The notes: generated by a model not told the origin, from the letters alone. A DNA stretch of 64,000 bases from Trujillonella endophytica (GCF_019799905.1 NZ_JABGCI010000004.1:248001-312000), one strand, 5' to 3'. Counted from the stretch's first letter, positions 25,669 to 34,154 are shown. Made by a program: numbers and translations.

Positions 25669-25684
25669 AGGGTGCGAGCCTATG
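25666..25684. promoter_or_regulatory. Palindrome holding two divergent start codons
   Basis: CATAGG (25666-25671) and CCTATG (25679-25684) are exact complements around 7 bp, and each arm contains the annotated ATG of one of two divergent genes. With only 13 bp between start codons, transcripts would be nearly leaderless or one start is misassigned. It could also be an operator, for instance for the HTH protein encoded beside it. Confidence 0.45.
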
Positions 25685-26866
25685 GCGCACTCCCAGGACC
25701 GCCGCACCCCGGACCCGGTGCACGTGGCGAGCAGCGCCCTGGGTGGCCCCGGCGCCCCGGCCCAGCGCCGCCGCGGCGACGACCTGCCCGACGGGGTGGT
25801 CGGGAACGGCACGGCACGGCCGGAGCTGATCGACCTCGACGCGCTGGAGGAACGGGCCCGGGAACTCCTCGGCCCGGAGGTCGCCGACTACTACGCCGGT
25901 GGCGCCGAGGGCGAGGTCACCCTGCGCGAGGCGACGCCGGCGTGGCGCTCGTGGCGGCTGCGTCCGCGGGTCCTGACGGGCGCCTCCGACGTCCGCCTGC
26001 GGACGACCCTGCTCGGCGCCGAGGTGGCCACCCCGATCGGCGTGGCCCCCTGGGCGTACCAGGCCCTGGCCCACCCCGACGGTGAGCGGGCCACCGCCCG
26101 CGGGGCCGCCGCCGCCGGCGCCCTGATGACCGTCTCGACGTCGGCCACCACCTCCCTGGCCGACGTCGCCGCCGCCCGGCCGGCCGGGCCGCGCTGGTTC
26201 CAGCTCTACCGGCTGCACTCCCCCGCCCACACCGACGACCTCGCCCGCCGCGCCGGGGATGCCGGGTACCGGGCGCTGGTGCTCACCGTCGACCTGCCGG
26301 TGTTCGGCCGGCGGCTGCGGGAGGCGGCGCACGGCTTCGCCCTCCCCGCCGACCTCCCGCTGCCCAACCGCCCCGACGGGACGGTCCCGGCCGCGGACAG
26401 CCCGGTCTGGACCCTCGCCGACGTCGAGCGCTTCGGCCGGGTGTCCGGGCTCCCGGTCGTCGTCAAGGGAGTGCTGCGCGGTGACGACGCTGCCCGCTGC
26501 GTGGAGGCGGGCGCGGCGGCGGTGTGGGTCTCCGCGCACGGCGGCCGACAGGCCGACCCGGTCGTCGCCACCGCGCACGCGCTGCCGGAGGTGGTCGAGG
26601 CCGCCTGCCCCACGGCCGAGGTCTACGTCGACGGCGGGATCCGGGCCGGCTCCGACGTCGTCTGCGCCCTGGCCCTCGGCGCCCGCGCGGTCTTCGTCGG
26701 CCGCCCGGCGATCTGGGGACTGACCACCGGCGGGGCCGACGGCGTCCGAGCGGTGCTGGACGGGCTGTCCGCCCAGCTGGTGACCACGATGACGCTGTGC
26801 GGGCTGGACGACGTGGCCTCCGTGCCCGGGAACACGGTGGTCCCGGCCGTCGGCGGGCCCCGGTAG
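25682..26866 (+). CDS. FMN-dependent alpha-hydroxy-acid oxidase/dehydrogenase
   Basis: A TIM-barrel FMN enzyme of the lactate/glycolate oxidase family. Seen: [40 protein letters not shown] (active-site Tyr), [11 protein letters not shown] (Lys) and HGGRQAD with the catalytic His and Arg; the usual SNHGGRQLD reads SAHGGRQAD. It ends in [28 protein letters not shown], the FMN phosphate site. The ATG at 25682 adds a ~50-residue poorly conserved leader; a GTG at 25796 is nearer the domain start. The substrate is unknown. Confidence 0.85.
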   Translation: MAHSQDRRTPDPVHVASSALGGPGAPAQRRRGDDLPDGVVGNGTARPELIDLDALEERARELLGPEVADYYAGGAEGEVTLREATPAWRSWRLRPRVLTGASDVRLRTTLLGAEVATPIGVAPWAYQALAHPDGERATARGAAAAGALMTVSTSATTSLADVAAARPAGPRWFQLYRLHSPAHTDDLARRAGDAGYRALVLTVDLPVFGRRLREAAHGFALPADLPLPNRPDGTVPAADSPVWTLADVERFGRVSGLPVVVKGVLRGDDAARCVEAGAAAVWVSAHGGRQADPVVATAHALPEVVEAACPTAEVYVDGGIRAGSDVVCALALGARAVFVGRPAIWGLTTGGADGVRAVLDGLSAQLVTTMTLCGLDDVASVPGNTVVPAVGGPR

Positions 26867-26875
26867 CATCGACGG

Positions 26876-26951
26876 CGGGCCGTGACTGGCGCATCGAGGT
26901 GGGACCGACCACCGGGGAGCGGCCCAGCAACCCCGCCGGGCGCCTGGGCAC
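26876..26951 (+). promoter_or_regulatory. ZTP (pfl) riboswitch
   Basis: The leader shows the pfl consensus blocks in order: GCCGTGACTGGCG (26878-26890), GGTGGGACCGACCACCGGGG and the conserved CGCCTGGGCA ending at 26950, with a variable loop between. This RNA binds ZMP/ZTP and turns on one-carbon and purine genes. It begins about 10 bp after the oxidase stop and ends 32 bp before the glyA ATG, so it controls glyA. Confidence 0.92.
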
Positions 26952-26982
26952 TCACTCCGACGACGCCACGCAGGAGCCTGCC

Positions 26983-28437
26983 ATGACGCACGCCACGCCC
27001 TTCGACGCCTCCGCCGCCAGCACCGCCTACAAGGCGGCCCTCGAGGTCATCTCCTCGGTCGAGCCCCGGGTCGCCGACGCGATCACCAGCGAGCTGGCCG
27101 ACCAGCGGGCCTCGCTGAAGCTGATCGCCAGCGAGAACTACGCCAGCCCCGCCGTGCTGCTGACCATGGGCAACTGGTTCAGCGACAAGTACGCCGAAGG
27201 CACGGTCGGTCACCGCTTCTACGCCGGCTGCCAGAACGTCGACACCGTCGAGGCGCTCGCCGCCGAGCACGCCCGCGAGCTGTTCGGCGCCCCCTACGCC
27301 TACGTCCAGCCGCACTCGGGCATCGACGCCAACCTCGTCGCCTTCTGGGCGGTGCTCGCCACCCGCGTCGAGTCCCCCGCCCTGGAGCGGGCCGGCGTCC
27401 GGCACGTCAACGACCTCACCGACGAGGACTGGACGACGCTGCGCCGCGCGCTGGGCGACCAGCGGATGCTCGGCATGAGCCTGGACGCCGGTGGCCACCT
27501 CACCCACGGCTTCCGCCCGAACATCAGCGGCAAGATGTTCGCCCAGTCCTCCTACGGCACCGACCCGGCCACCGGCCTGCTGGACTACGACGCCGTCCGC
27601 GCCCGGGCACGGGAGTTCAAGCCGCTGATCCTCATGGCGGGCTACTCCGCCTACCCGCGCCGGGTCGACTTCGCGAAGATGCGCGAGATCGCCGACGAGG
27701 TCGGCGCCACGCTCGTCGTCGACATGGCCCACTTCGCCGGTCTCGTCGCCGGGAAGCTGTTCACCGGCGACTTCGACCCGGTGCCGCACGCCCACGTCGT
27801 CACCAGCACCAGCCACAAGTCCCTGCGGGGTCCGCGTGGCGGGTTCGTGCTCGCCCAGCCGGAGTACGCCGACGCCGTCGACCGCGGCTGCCCGATGGTG
27901 CTCGGCGGCCCGCTGCCGCACGTCATGGCCGCCAAGGCCGTCGCCTTCGCCGAGGCCCGCCGTCCCGACTTCGCCGGCTACGCCCGTGCGGTCGCCGACA
28001 ACGCGAAGTCCCTCGCCGAGGGACTGTCCCGCCGGGGGGCGACGCTGGTCACCGGCGGCACGGACAACCACCTGGTGCTCATCGACGTCACCTCGTTCGG
28101 CCTGACCGGCCGGCAGGCGGAGTCCGCGCTGCTCGACGCCGGCATCGTCACCAACCGCAACGCCGTCCCGGCCGACGTCAACGGCGCCTGGTACACCTCC
28201 GGCGTCCGGATCGGCACCCCGGCGCTGACCAGCCGCGGCTTCGGCGCGGCCGAGTTCGACCGCGTCGCCGAGCTGATCACCGACGTGCTGTCGGCCACGA
28301 CGCCGACCGCGACGCGCGACGGCAGCCCGTCCAAGGCCAAGTACGCGATGGACGAGGGACTGGCCGACAAGACCCGCGCCGCGGCCGCCGAGCTGCTCGC
28401 CGCCCACCCGCTGTACCCGGGCCTCGACCTCTCCTGA
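26983..28437 (+). CDS. glyA: Serine hydroxymethyltransferase GlyA (long actinobacterial form)
   Basis: A 484-residue PLP enzyme interconverting serine and glycine with tetrahydrofolate. Seen: [25 protein letters not shown], the substrate loop [12 protein letters not shown], and the PLP-lysine region [15 protein letters not shown] near residue 280. About 50 extra residues after AFWAVL (roughly 130-180) make it longer than the ~420-residue standard form. The ATG follows AGGAG. Control by the ZTP riboswitch links it to folate/purine status. Confidence 0.96.
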   Translation: MTHATPFDASAASTAYKAALEVISSVEPRVADAITSELADQRASLKLIASENYASPAVLLTMGNWFSDKYAEGTVGHRFYAGCQNVDTVEALAAEHARELFGAPYAYVQPHSGIDANLVAFWAVLATRVESPALERAGVRHVNDLTDEDWTTLRRALGDQRMLGMSLDAGGHLTHGFRPNISGKMFAQSSYGTDPATGLLDYDAVRARAREFKPLILMAGYSAYPRRVDFAKMREIADEVGATLVVDMAHFAGLVAGKLFTGDFDPVPHAHVVTSTSHKSLRGPRGGFVLAQPEYADAVDRGCPMVLGGPLPHVMAAKAVAFAEARRPDFAGYARAVADNAKSLAEGLSRRGATLVTGGTDNHLVLIDVTSFGLTGRQAESALLDAGIVTNRNAVPADVNGAWYTSGVRIGTPALTSRGFGAAEFDRVAELITDVLSATTPTATRDGSPSKAKYAMDEGLADKTRAAAAELLAAHPLYPGLDLS

Positions 28438-28448
28438 GCCATCGCGGG

Positions 28449-28465
28449 GATCAGGTGACCTGATC
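28449..28465. promoter_or_regulatory. Operator-like dyad downstream of glyA
   Basis: GATCAGGTGACCTGATC has perfect 8-bp arms around a single central base. It lies 12 bp after the glyA stop and upstream of the longer hairpin and the kinase gene, so it may be a protein-binding site in the kinase promoter region or part of the glyA terminator. Confidence 0.5.
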
Positions 28466-28472
28466 GTGGCGC

Positions 28473-28524
28473 GTCCTCCCTCACCGCAGACCCCGAGGGA
28501 GGGCGCGCTGCGGTGAGGGAGGAC
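28473..28524. terminator. Long perfect hairpin between glyA and kinase gene
   Basis: Arms 28473-28489 and 28508-28524 are exact 17-nt complements (first arm GTCCTCCCTCACCGCAG) with an 18-nt loop. No U-tract follows, as is common in high-GC actinobacteria. It probably terminates glyA transcription ahead of the kinase promoter. Confidence 0.65.
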
Positions 28525-28628
28525 CGCGCCGCGGCCCTCCCGTGGCCGGTGGGACTGCTGCTCCGGCCGGGACCGGCTCCGGCGCGTGAGGGGCCGTCGG
28601 CGCCCTCCCCGCTCCTACACTCGACCGC

Positions 28629-30614
28629 GTGGACACCGCCGTGACCGACCCCGTGGTGGGGCTGGTCCTCGAGGGGCGCTACCGCCTCGAGGAGCGGCTG
28701 GCCCGTGGCGGCATGTCCACCGTCTACGCCGCCACCGACCTGCGCCTGGACCGCACCGTCGCGGTCAAGGTCATGGCCGAGCACCTGATGCACGACCCGT
28801 CGTTCGTCGAGCGGTTCACCCGGGAGGCCCGGGCCGCGGCGATGCTCAGCCACCCGAACGTGGTGAGCGTCAGCGACCAGGGCAGCGACCAGGGCCTGGT
28901 CTTCCTCGTCATGGAGCTGGTGCGCGGGCGCACCCTGCGCGACCTGCTGCAGGCCCGCGGCCGGCTGACCGTCGCCGAGGCGTTCGCCGTCCTGGAGCCG
29001 GTGCTGTCCGGGCTGTCCGCCGCCCACCGGGCCGGCATCGTGCACCGGGACATCAAGCCGGAGAACGTCCTCATCGGCCTGGACGGCGTGGTGAAGGTCG
29101 CCGACTTCGGCCTGGCCCGCGCGGTCGCCGGCACCGGGCAGACCAGCCACACCGGCGGCGTCCTCATCGGCACGGTCGCCTACCTCTCCCCCGAGCAGCT
29201 CGAGCGCGGCAAGGCCGACGCCCGCAGCGACGTCTACGCCGCGGGCGTCGTGCTGTTCGAGATGCTCACCGGGCACCCGCCCTACGGCGGGGACACCCCC
29301 CTCGCGGTCGCCTACCAGCACGTCCACCACGACGTCCCCACGCCGTCGGAGGAGGTCCCGGGGCTGGCCTGGCAGGTCGACGAGCTCGTCGCCCGCACCA
29401 CGCGCCGCGACCCCGTCGTCCGCCCGCTGGACGCCGGCGCCTTCCTCGCCGACCTCGAGGACGTCCGCTCCGACGTCGGCATCCCGCGGGTGCCCGTGCC
29501 CACCGGCCGCAGCTCGGCCGGGCCGGACACGCTGCGCCCCACCAACCGGCCCAGCCGGTCACGGCACCCCAGCTCGCCCGGCGACGGCACCGAGGTGCTC
29601 GGCGGCAGCAGCCGCCCCCGCGGCTCGCGGACCAGCATGATGCCGGGGATGGGCGCCGGCCCGACGACCGACGTCGGCGGTGCGCGCCCCACCCCGCCAC
29701 GGCCGCGGCCGGGCGTGCCCGACCACATCCGCCGCCGCCGCGCCCGGCTGGCCGTCGCCGTCGTCCTGCTGCTGGCGGTGACCATCGGCGCGATCGGCTG
29801 GTGGTTCGGCTCCGGCCGCTGGACGACGGTCCCCCCGCTCGTCGGCCTGGACCAGGACGCCGCCATCGGCCAGCTGCAGGAGGCGGGGCTGGACCCCGAC
29901 TGCTGCGAGGAGGTCTTCAGCGAGACCGTGCCCGCCGGCGAGGTCATCTCCGCCGACCCGGCCGACGGCGACGCCATCCGCGGCACCGACGTGCACCTGG
30001 TCGTCTCCAAGGGCCCGGAGCGGTTCGCCGTCGACCCGGCCTGGGTCTCCCTGCCGATCGAGGAGGTCCGCGCGCGGATCGCCGAGGCCGGACTGCCGCT
30101 GGTCTTCACCGAGCAGCTGGACTACGACCAGACGGTCCCCGCCGAGCACGTCACCGGCTTCGCCCCGGAGCCCGGCGCCCAGCTGCCGCGGGACACCCCG
30201 GTGACCATCTACGTCAGCCGCGGGCCCGCCCCGGTGCCGGTGCCGGGCGTCGTCGGTCAGGACGCCGACGCAGCCCAGGGCACCCTGGAGCAGCTGGGCT
30301 TCGTCGTCGAGCGCACCACCGGCCGCAGCCCGGACGTCGACGCCGGGGAGGTCATGGCGGTCACGCCGGGCGCCGGCGTGGAGGCCCAGTACGGCAGCAC
30401 GGTCACCATCCAGGTGTCCGAGGGCCTGCCCCGGGTCACGGTGCCCGACGTGCGCGGCGAGGACGCCGACGAGGCGACCGCCCAGCTCGAGGCACTGGGC
30501 CTGGAGGTCGAGGTGGACACCTTCATCGCCGGCTCCACCGTCCGCTTCCAGAACCCCGGCAGCGGCACGGTCGTCGACTGGGGGACGACGATCCGGCTGC
30601 TGGTCACCATCTGA
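28629..30614 (+). CDS. PASTA-domain Ser/Thr protein kinase at the pknL position
   Basis: A 661-residue membrane kinase. Kinase domain (about residues 17-275): ARGGMSTVYAA loop, VAVKVM lysine, HRDIKPENV, DFGLAR, GTVAYLSPEQ, plus a DVYAAGVVLFEMLTG segment. A disordered Pro/Ser/Arg linker follows to about 365, then one transmembrane helix (LAVAVVLLLAVTIGAIGWWF) and four PASTA repeats up to the C-terminus, which in relatives sense peptidoglycan fragments. Gene order matches mycobacterial pknL, but that protein lacks PASTA repeats as I recall. The GTG at 28629 is the start. Confidence 0.93.
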   Translation: MDTAVTDPVVGLVLEGRYRLEERLARGGMSTVYAATDLRLDRTVAVKVMAEHLMHDPSFVERFTREARAAAMLSHPNVVSVSDQGSDQGLVFLVMELVRGRTLRDLLQARGRLTVAEAFAVLEPVLSGLSAAHRAGIVHRDIKPENVLIGLDGVVKVADFGLARAVAGTGQTSHTGGVLIGTVAYLSPEQLERGKADARSDVYAAGVVLFEMLTGHPPYGGDTPLAVAYQHVHHDVPTPSEEVPGLAWQVDELVARTTRRDPVVRPLDAGAFLADLEDVRSDVGIPRVPVPTGRSSAGPDTLRPTNRPSRSRHPSSPGDGTEVLGGSSRPRGSRTSMMPGMGAGPTTDVGGARPTPPRPRPGVPDHIRRRRARLAVAVVLLLAVTIGAIGWWFGSGRWTTVPPLVGLDQDAAIGQLQEAGLDPDCCEEVFSETVPAGEVISADPADGDAIRGTDVHLVVSKGPERFAVDPAWVSLPIEEVRARIAEAGLPLVFTEQLDYDQTVPAEHVTGFAPEPGAQLPRDTPVTIYVSRGPAPVPVPGVVGQDADAAQGTLEQLGFVVERTTGRSPDVDAGEVMAVTPGAGVEAQYGSTVTIQVSEGLPRVTVPDVRGEDADEATAQLEALGLEVEVDTFIAGSTVRFQNPGSGTVVDWGTTIRLLVTI

Positions 30615-30622
30615 GGGAGCAC

Positions 30623-31543
30623 GTGCGCACACCCCGGATCGCGCCGCCCGTCGGCGCGCACATCCAGATCAAGGGCGGCCTGGCCAAGGGCGGGCTGCCC
30701 TACACCGATGCCGCCGGCGCACGCGCCGTGCAGGTCTTCGTCGGCAACCCCCGCGGCTGGAAGCTCACCGCCGGCAACCCCGCCCAGGACGCCGCCTTCA
30801 CCACCGGCTGCGCCGAGCGGGGCGTGCCGACCTTCATCCACACGCCGTTCCTCGTGAACGTCGGCTCCCCCACCGAGGCGACCGTCGAGGCATCGATCGC
30901 GAGCATCGTGCACAACCTCGCCCGCGGCGCCGAGCTGGGGTGCGCCGGCGTCGTCGTGCACGCCGGCTCGGCCGTCGGCGAGGACCGCTACGACGAGGCC
31001 CTGCGCCAGCTGCACGAGCGGCTGCTGCCGGTGCTGGACGCCGCGCCCGCCGACGGACCGCGGCTGCTCGTCGAGCCGACGGCCGGCGGCGGGAAGTCGC
31101 TGGCCGCCACCGTCGAGGACCTCGGCCCCTACCTCGCCGCGCTCGACATGCACCCGCTGGTCGGGGTCTGCTTCGACACCTGCCACGCCTGGGCGGCCGG
31201 GCACGACCTGGCCACGCCCGGCGGGATGACGGCGACCCTGGACGCCCTCGAGGCCGCCGTCGGCCCCGGCCGGCTGGGGCTGGTGCACGCCAACGACTCC
31301 CTCGACGGCTGCGGCTCCAAGCGGGACCGGCACACGACGATCGGCGCCGGCTCGATCGGGGCGGCCCCGTTCGCCGAGCTGCTGACCCACCCGTCGACGT
31401 CCGGCGTCCCCGTGGTCGTCGAGACCCCCAGCGAGGCCGACGGCACACCGTGGGGCGGGCACGCGCGCGACATCGCCCTGCTGTGTTCCCTGCGCGACGG
31501 TGCCGGCACGGAGGACGACGCGGAGGGCAACGCGGCCGCCTGA
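30623..31543 (+). CDS. nfo: Endonuclease IV (deoxyribonuclease IV)
   Basis: A 306-residue TIM-barrel AP endonuclease that cleaves at abasic sites. Three-zinc site elements are visible: PVGAHIQIKGG, IHTPFLVNV, VVHAGS, LVEPTAGGG, GVCFDTCHAWAAGHD and VHANDSLDGCGSKRDRH with IGAGSIG. The GTG at 30623 follows GAGGGAG and lies 8 bp after the kinase gene, so the two may be cotranscribed. The tail after LCSLRDG is short and acidic. Confidence 0.93.
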   Translation: MRTPRIAPPVGAHIQIKGGLAKGGLPYTDAAGARAVQVFVGNPRGWKLTAGNPAQDAAFTTGCAERGVPTFIHTPFLVNVGSPTEATVEASIASIVHNLARGAELGCAGVVVHAGSAVGEDRYDEALRQLHERLLPVLDAAPADGPRLLVEPTAGGGKSLAATVEDLGPYLAALDMHPLVGVCFDTCHAWAAGHDLATPGGMTATLDALEAAVGPGRLGLVHANDSLDGCGSKRDRHTTIGAGSIGAAPFAELLTHPSTSGVPVVVETPSEADGTPWGGHARDIALLCSLRDGAGTEDDAEGNAAA

Positions 31544-31570
31544 ACGGGCTCCTGCCCTCTGCCGCCTCGC

Positions 31571-31627
31571 CGAGTGCGACGGACTCGTGGCCATCTGCCG
31601 GCGACGACCACGAGTTCGTCGCACTCG
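31571..31627. repeat. Long near-perfect inverted repeat after nfo
   Basis: Arms 31571-31590 and 31608-31627 are 20 nt each and complementary except for one position, around a 17-nt loop. It lies 27 bp after the nfo stop. It may be the nfo terminator or a dispersed hairpin element; the rest of this 202-bp gap holds the bfd promoter and iron box. Confidence 0.65.
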
Positions 31628-31693
31628 ACGCATCCGGGCACGGGCCGCGTGACCCGGTGCCGATCCGCACGCCCGTGACCCTTGGCACACAGG

Positions 31694-31712
31694 GAAGGCT
31701 GGGCTAACTTAG
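31694..31712 (+). promoter_or_regulatory. DmdR/IdeR-type iron box upstream of bfd
   Basis: GAAGGCTGGGCTAACTTAG matches the DtxR/IdeR 19-bp consensus (TTAGGTTAGGCTAACCTAA) at 13 positions including the GGCTAAC core, 34 bp before the bfd start. It is expected to bind an iron-dependent regulator controlling ferritin-associated genes. Confidence 0.65.
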
Positions 31713-31745
31713 GGACGCCTTCCCGTCCTGCCCCAGGAGCGCCCC

Positions 31746-31943
31746 GTGTACGTGTGCATCTGCCACGCCGTCACCGAGACCGAGCTGACGAGCGTCATCG
31801 CCGCGGGTGCGCGCACGGAGGAGGAGGTCGGCGACGCCTGCTCCGCCGGCACCGGGTGCGGCAGCTGCCTCGACCGGATCTGCGACCGGCTCAGTGCGGT
31901 CGACCCGCTGCACGGTCTCCGGGTCGCCGCCGAAGCCGCCTGA
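31746..31943 (+). CDS. bfd: Bacterioferritin-associated ferredoxin (Bfd)
   Basis: A 65-residue [2Fe-2S] protein with cysteines at 4, 6, 38 and 41 (CIC…GTGCGSC), the Bfd pattern. It delivers electrons to bacterioferritin to mobilise iron. The GTG at 31746 follows AGGAGCG. It is followed by bfr in the same direction, and both are preceded by iron-box-like sites. Confidence 0.92.
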   Translation: MYVCICHAVTETELTSVIAAGARTEEEVGDACSAGTGCGSCLDRICDRLSAVDPLHGLRVAAEAA

Positions 31944-31956
31944 TCCCGGTAAAAGT

Positions 31957-31975
31957 GCAGGTGAGCCTCGCCTTG
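31957..31975 (+). promoter_or_regulatory. Second iron-box-like site upstream of bfr
   Basis: GCAGGTGAGCCTCGCCTTG matches the reverse form of the DtxR/IdeR consensus at 13 of 19 positions (AGGTGAGCCT core). It lies 77 bp before the bfr ATG, allowing separate control of bfr and bfd. Confidence 0.55.
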
Positions 31976-32051
31976 GCAAGGGTGACCTGAAGAGGTGGCA
32001 CCCCCGCGGCTCCGGTTAGCCTCGACGCAGCCGGACCCCAGGAGGACCCCC

Positions 32052-32540
32052 ATGCAAGGCGACGCCCGCGTCATCCAGCTGCTCAACGAGCAGCTGACGA
32101 GTGAGCTGACCGCGATCAACCAGTACTTCCTGCACGCGAAGATGCAGGAGAACTGGGGCTACAACAAGCTCGCCGCGTACACCCGCAAGGAGTCCATCGA
32201 GGAGATGATCCACGCGGAGCGCATCACCGAGCGCATCCTCTTCCTCGAGGGCCTGCCGAACTACCAGAAGCTGCTGGCCCTGCGCATCGGCCAGACGGTC
32301 CGCGAGCAGTTCGAGGCGGACATGGCCGTCGAGCTCGAGGTCGTCGAGCGCCTCCGCCCCGCGGCCTCCTACTGCGACGAGGTCGGTGACCGCGTCACCA
32401 AGAACCTCTTCGAGGAGATCCTCCGCAACGAGGAGGAGCACATCGACTACCTCGAGACCCAGCTGCACCTGATGGACACCATCGGTGAGCAGCTCTACCT
32501 CGCCGGCCAGATCGACCACCCCACCACCGGCGCCAACTGA
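32052..32540 (+). CDS. bfr: Bacterioferritin Bfr
   Basis: A 162-residue haem ferritin forming a 24-mer iron store. All ferroxidase ligands are in place (Glu18, Glu51, His54, Glu94, Glu127, His130), as is the haem-binding Met52. The ATG follows AGGAGGA. It lies 108 bp downstream of bfd, with an iron-box-like site and probably its own promoter between them; a 13-bp hairpin follows the stop. Confidence 0.96.
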   Translation: MQGDARVIQLLNEQLTSELTAINQYFLHAKMQENWGYNKLAAYTRKESIEEMIHAERITERILFLEGLPNYQKLLALRIGQTVREQFEADMAVELEVVERLRPAASYCDEVGDRVTKNLFEEILRNEEEHIDYLETQLHLMDTIGEQLYLAGQIDHPTTGAN

Positions 32541-32552
32541 CCGGTCGGATCG

Positions 32553-32586
32553 ACGGGCCCGCACCCTCCCCACGGTGCGGGCCCGT
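32553..32586 (+). terminator. Rho-independent-like terminator of bfr
   Basis: Arms ACGGGCCCGCACC (32553-32565) and GGTGCGGGCCCGT (32574-32586) form a perfect 13-bp stem with an 8-nt loop, 12 bp after the bfr stop. No U-tract follows. Confidence 0.8.
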
Positions 32587-32605
32587 TCGCCGTCCGCGGA
32601 GGACC

Positions 32606-32773
32606 GTGACCGACCTCACGCTCGGGCCGCTGGACGCCGGCGCGGCGGGTGAGCTCCTGACCCTGCAGCGGGCGGCCCACGTGACCGAGGCGCAGCTGTA
32701 CGACGACGCGCGGCTACCGGCGCTGACCCAGTCGCTCGACGACCTCGGCGCGGAGTCGCGCACCGCGCGGTGA
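32606..32773 (+). pseudogene. Truncated GNAT acetyltransferase
   Basis: A GTG after GGAGG opens a 55-codon frame with the opening typical of actinobacterial GNAT proteins (LGPLDAGAAGELLTLQRAAH, then VTEAQLYDD and ALTQSLDDL). It stops at 32771-32773 before any acetyl-CoA motif. Just beyond, in another frame, a TLVHLPEPLP stretch resembles the last strand of such proteins, so an internal deletion plus frame change is likely. The intact ribosome binding site argues for recent decay. The following 170 bp hold no gene. Confidence 0.55.
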
Positions 32774-32946
32774 CCGGCGCGCACGCTGGTGCACCTCCCC
32801 GAGCCGCTGCCTGCCGAGCACCGGGCTGACGGCCGGCAACTCGCGCCACTCCCGCCCCGCGTCCGCGTGGGAATCCGGCCGAGCCCGTCGAGTCGTGTTG
32901 GCTTCCGGGGCCCCAGCCCCGGGGCTCGCACGCTCGAGGAGTGCCC

Positions 32947-34116
32947 ATGTCCGTCCGCCGTCCCCTCGCCGCGCTGACCGCGACGCTCCTCACCGCCGTC
33001 GGGGTCGCGGCCACCGCGGGCTCCGCGGCGGCCGCCCCCGGTGGCACCCCCGGCCCTGCGCTCGCGACCTACATCGTCACGGTGACGCCCGGCACCCCCG
33101 CCGATACCGCGATCGAGCGCTCCCGCCGGCTCGGCGGCGAGATCCGGCACGTGTACACGGCCGCGCTCAACGGCTTCGCCGTCACCCTGCCGGAGGACGC
33201 CGCCGCGCAACTGCACCGGCTGCCCGGGGTCGAGGCGGTGCAGGCGGACCAGGAGCTCCTCGCGACCGAGACCACGCAGTCGCGGGCCACCTGGGGCCTG
33301 GACCGGATCGACCAGACCGGAGCGCGGCTCGACCGGACGTACGGCTACACGAACACCGGCCAGGGAGTGACCGCGTACGTCATCGACACCGGGATCCGTT
33401 CCACCCACTCGGATCTCCGCGGCCGGGTCGTCAGCGGGTACAACGCCGTCCCGGGCGGCAGCTCGACCACCGAGGACTGCAACGGTCACGGGACGCATGT
33501 GGCGGGGACCATCGGCGGGACGACGTACGGCGTGGCCAAGCGCGTCACCCTGGTGCCCGTGCGGGTGCTCGACTGCCAGGGCCGGGGCACCACGTCCTCC
33601 GTCATCGCCGGCATCGAGTACGTCGTCGACCACCACGTCGCCGGCCGGCCCGCAGTGGCCAACATGAGTCTGGGTGGCGGCACCGACGGGCTCCTCGACG
33701 ACGCCGTGGACCGCGCGATCGACGACGGCATCACGTTCACCGTGGCAGCGGGCAACGACGGGCAGGACGCAGCGAACCACTCCCCCGCGCGGGTGGCGGA
33801 CGCCTTGACCGTCGGCGCCACGGACAGCCGCGACGCCCGGGCTCCGTTCAGCAACTTCGGCGCCGGGGTGGACGTCTTCGCGCCGGGCGTCTCGATCACC
33901 AGCGCCTGGTCCACGTCGAACACCACGACGAGGACCATCAGTGGCACGTCGATGGCGGCACCGCACGTCGCCGGCGTCGCGGCACTCTTCCTGCAGTCCC
34001 ACGTCGACGCCGGCCCGCAGGCGGTCACCGCTGCGATCCTCGGCGCCGCGACCCCCGGGGTCGTGACCAACAGCGGAACCGGCCTCAACGGCGCCCTGCT
34101 CTACACCGACTGGTGA
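32947..34116 (+). CDS. Secreted subtilisin-like serine protease (S8) with I9 propeptide
   Basis: A 389-residue secreted protease. Signal peptide at residues 1-31 (Arg-rich start, Ala-rich core, cleavage near AAAAP), inhibitor-I9 propeptide about 35-105, then the S8 domain with Asp147 (VIDTGI), His181 (GHGTHVAG), Asn270 (AAGND) and Ser335 (GTSMAAPHVAG): a complete proteinase K-like triad. The ATG at 32947 lies 5 bp after GAGGAG; an in-frame GTG at 32941 overlaps that site and is unlikely. A strong hairpin follows the stop. Confidence 0.95.
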   Translation: MSVRRPLAALTATLLTAVGVAATAGSAAAAPGGTPGPALATYIVTVTPGTPADTAIERSRRLGGEIRHVYTAALNGFAVTLPEDAAAQLHRLPGVEAVQADQELLATETTQSRATWGLDRIDQTGARLDRTYGYTNTGQGVTAYVIDTGIRSTHSDLRGRVVSGYNAVPGGSSTTEDCNGHGTHVAGTIGGTTYGVAKRVTLVPVRVLDCQGRGTTSSVIAGIEYVVDHHVAGRPAVANMSLGGGTDGLLDDAVDRAIDDGITFTVAAGNDGQDAANHSPARVADALTVGATDSRDARAPFSNFGAGVDVFAPGVSITSAWSTSNTTTRTISGTSMAAPHVAGVAALFLQSHVDAGPQAVTAAILGAATPGVVTNSGTGLNGALLYTDW

Positions 34117-34118
34117 CC

Positions 34119-34154
34119 TGACGGCTCCGGGTCCACACGCGGGACCCGGAGCCG

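Noticed and set aside
32010-32028. Third iron box before bfr
   Set aside because: Only a GGTTAGCCT half-site is present; the second half does not match the consensus.
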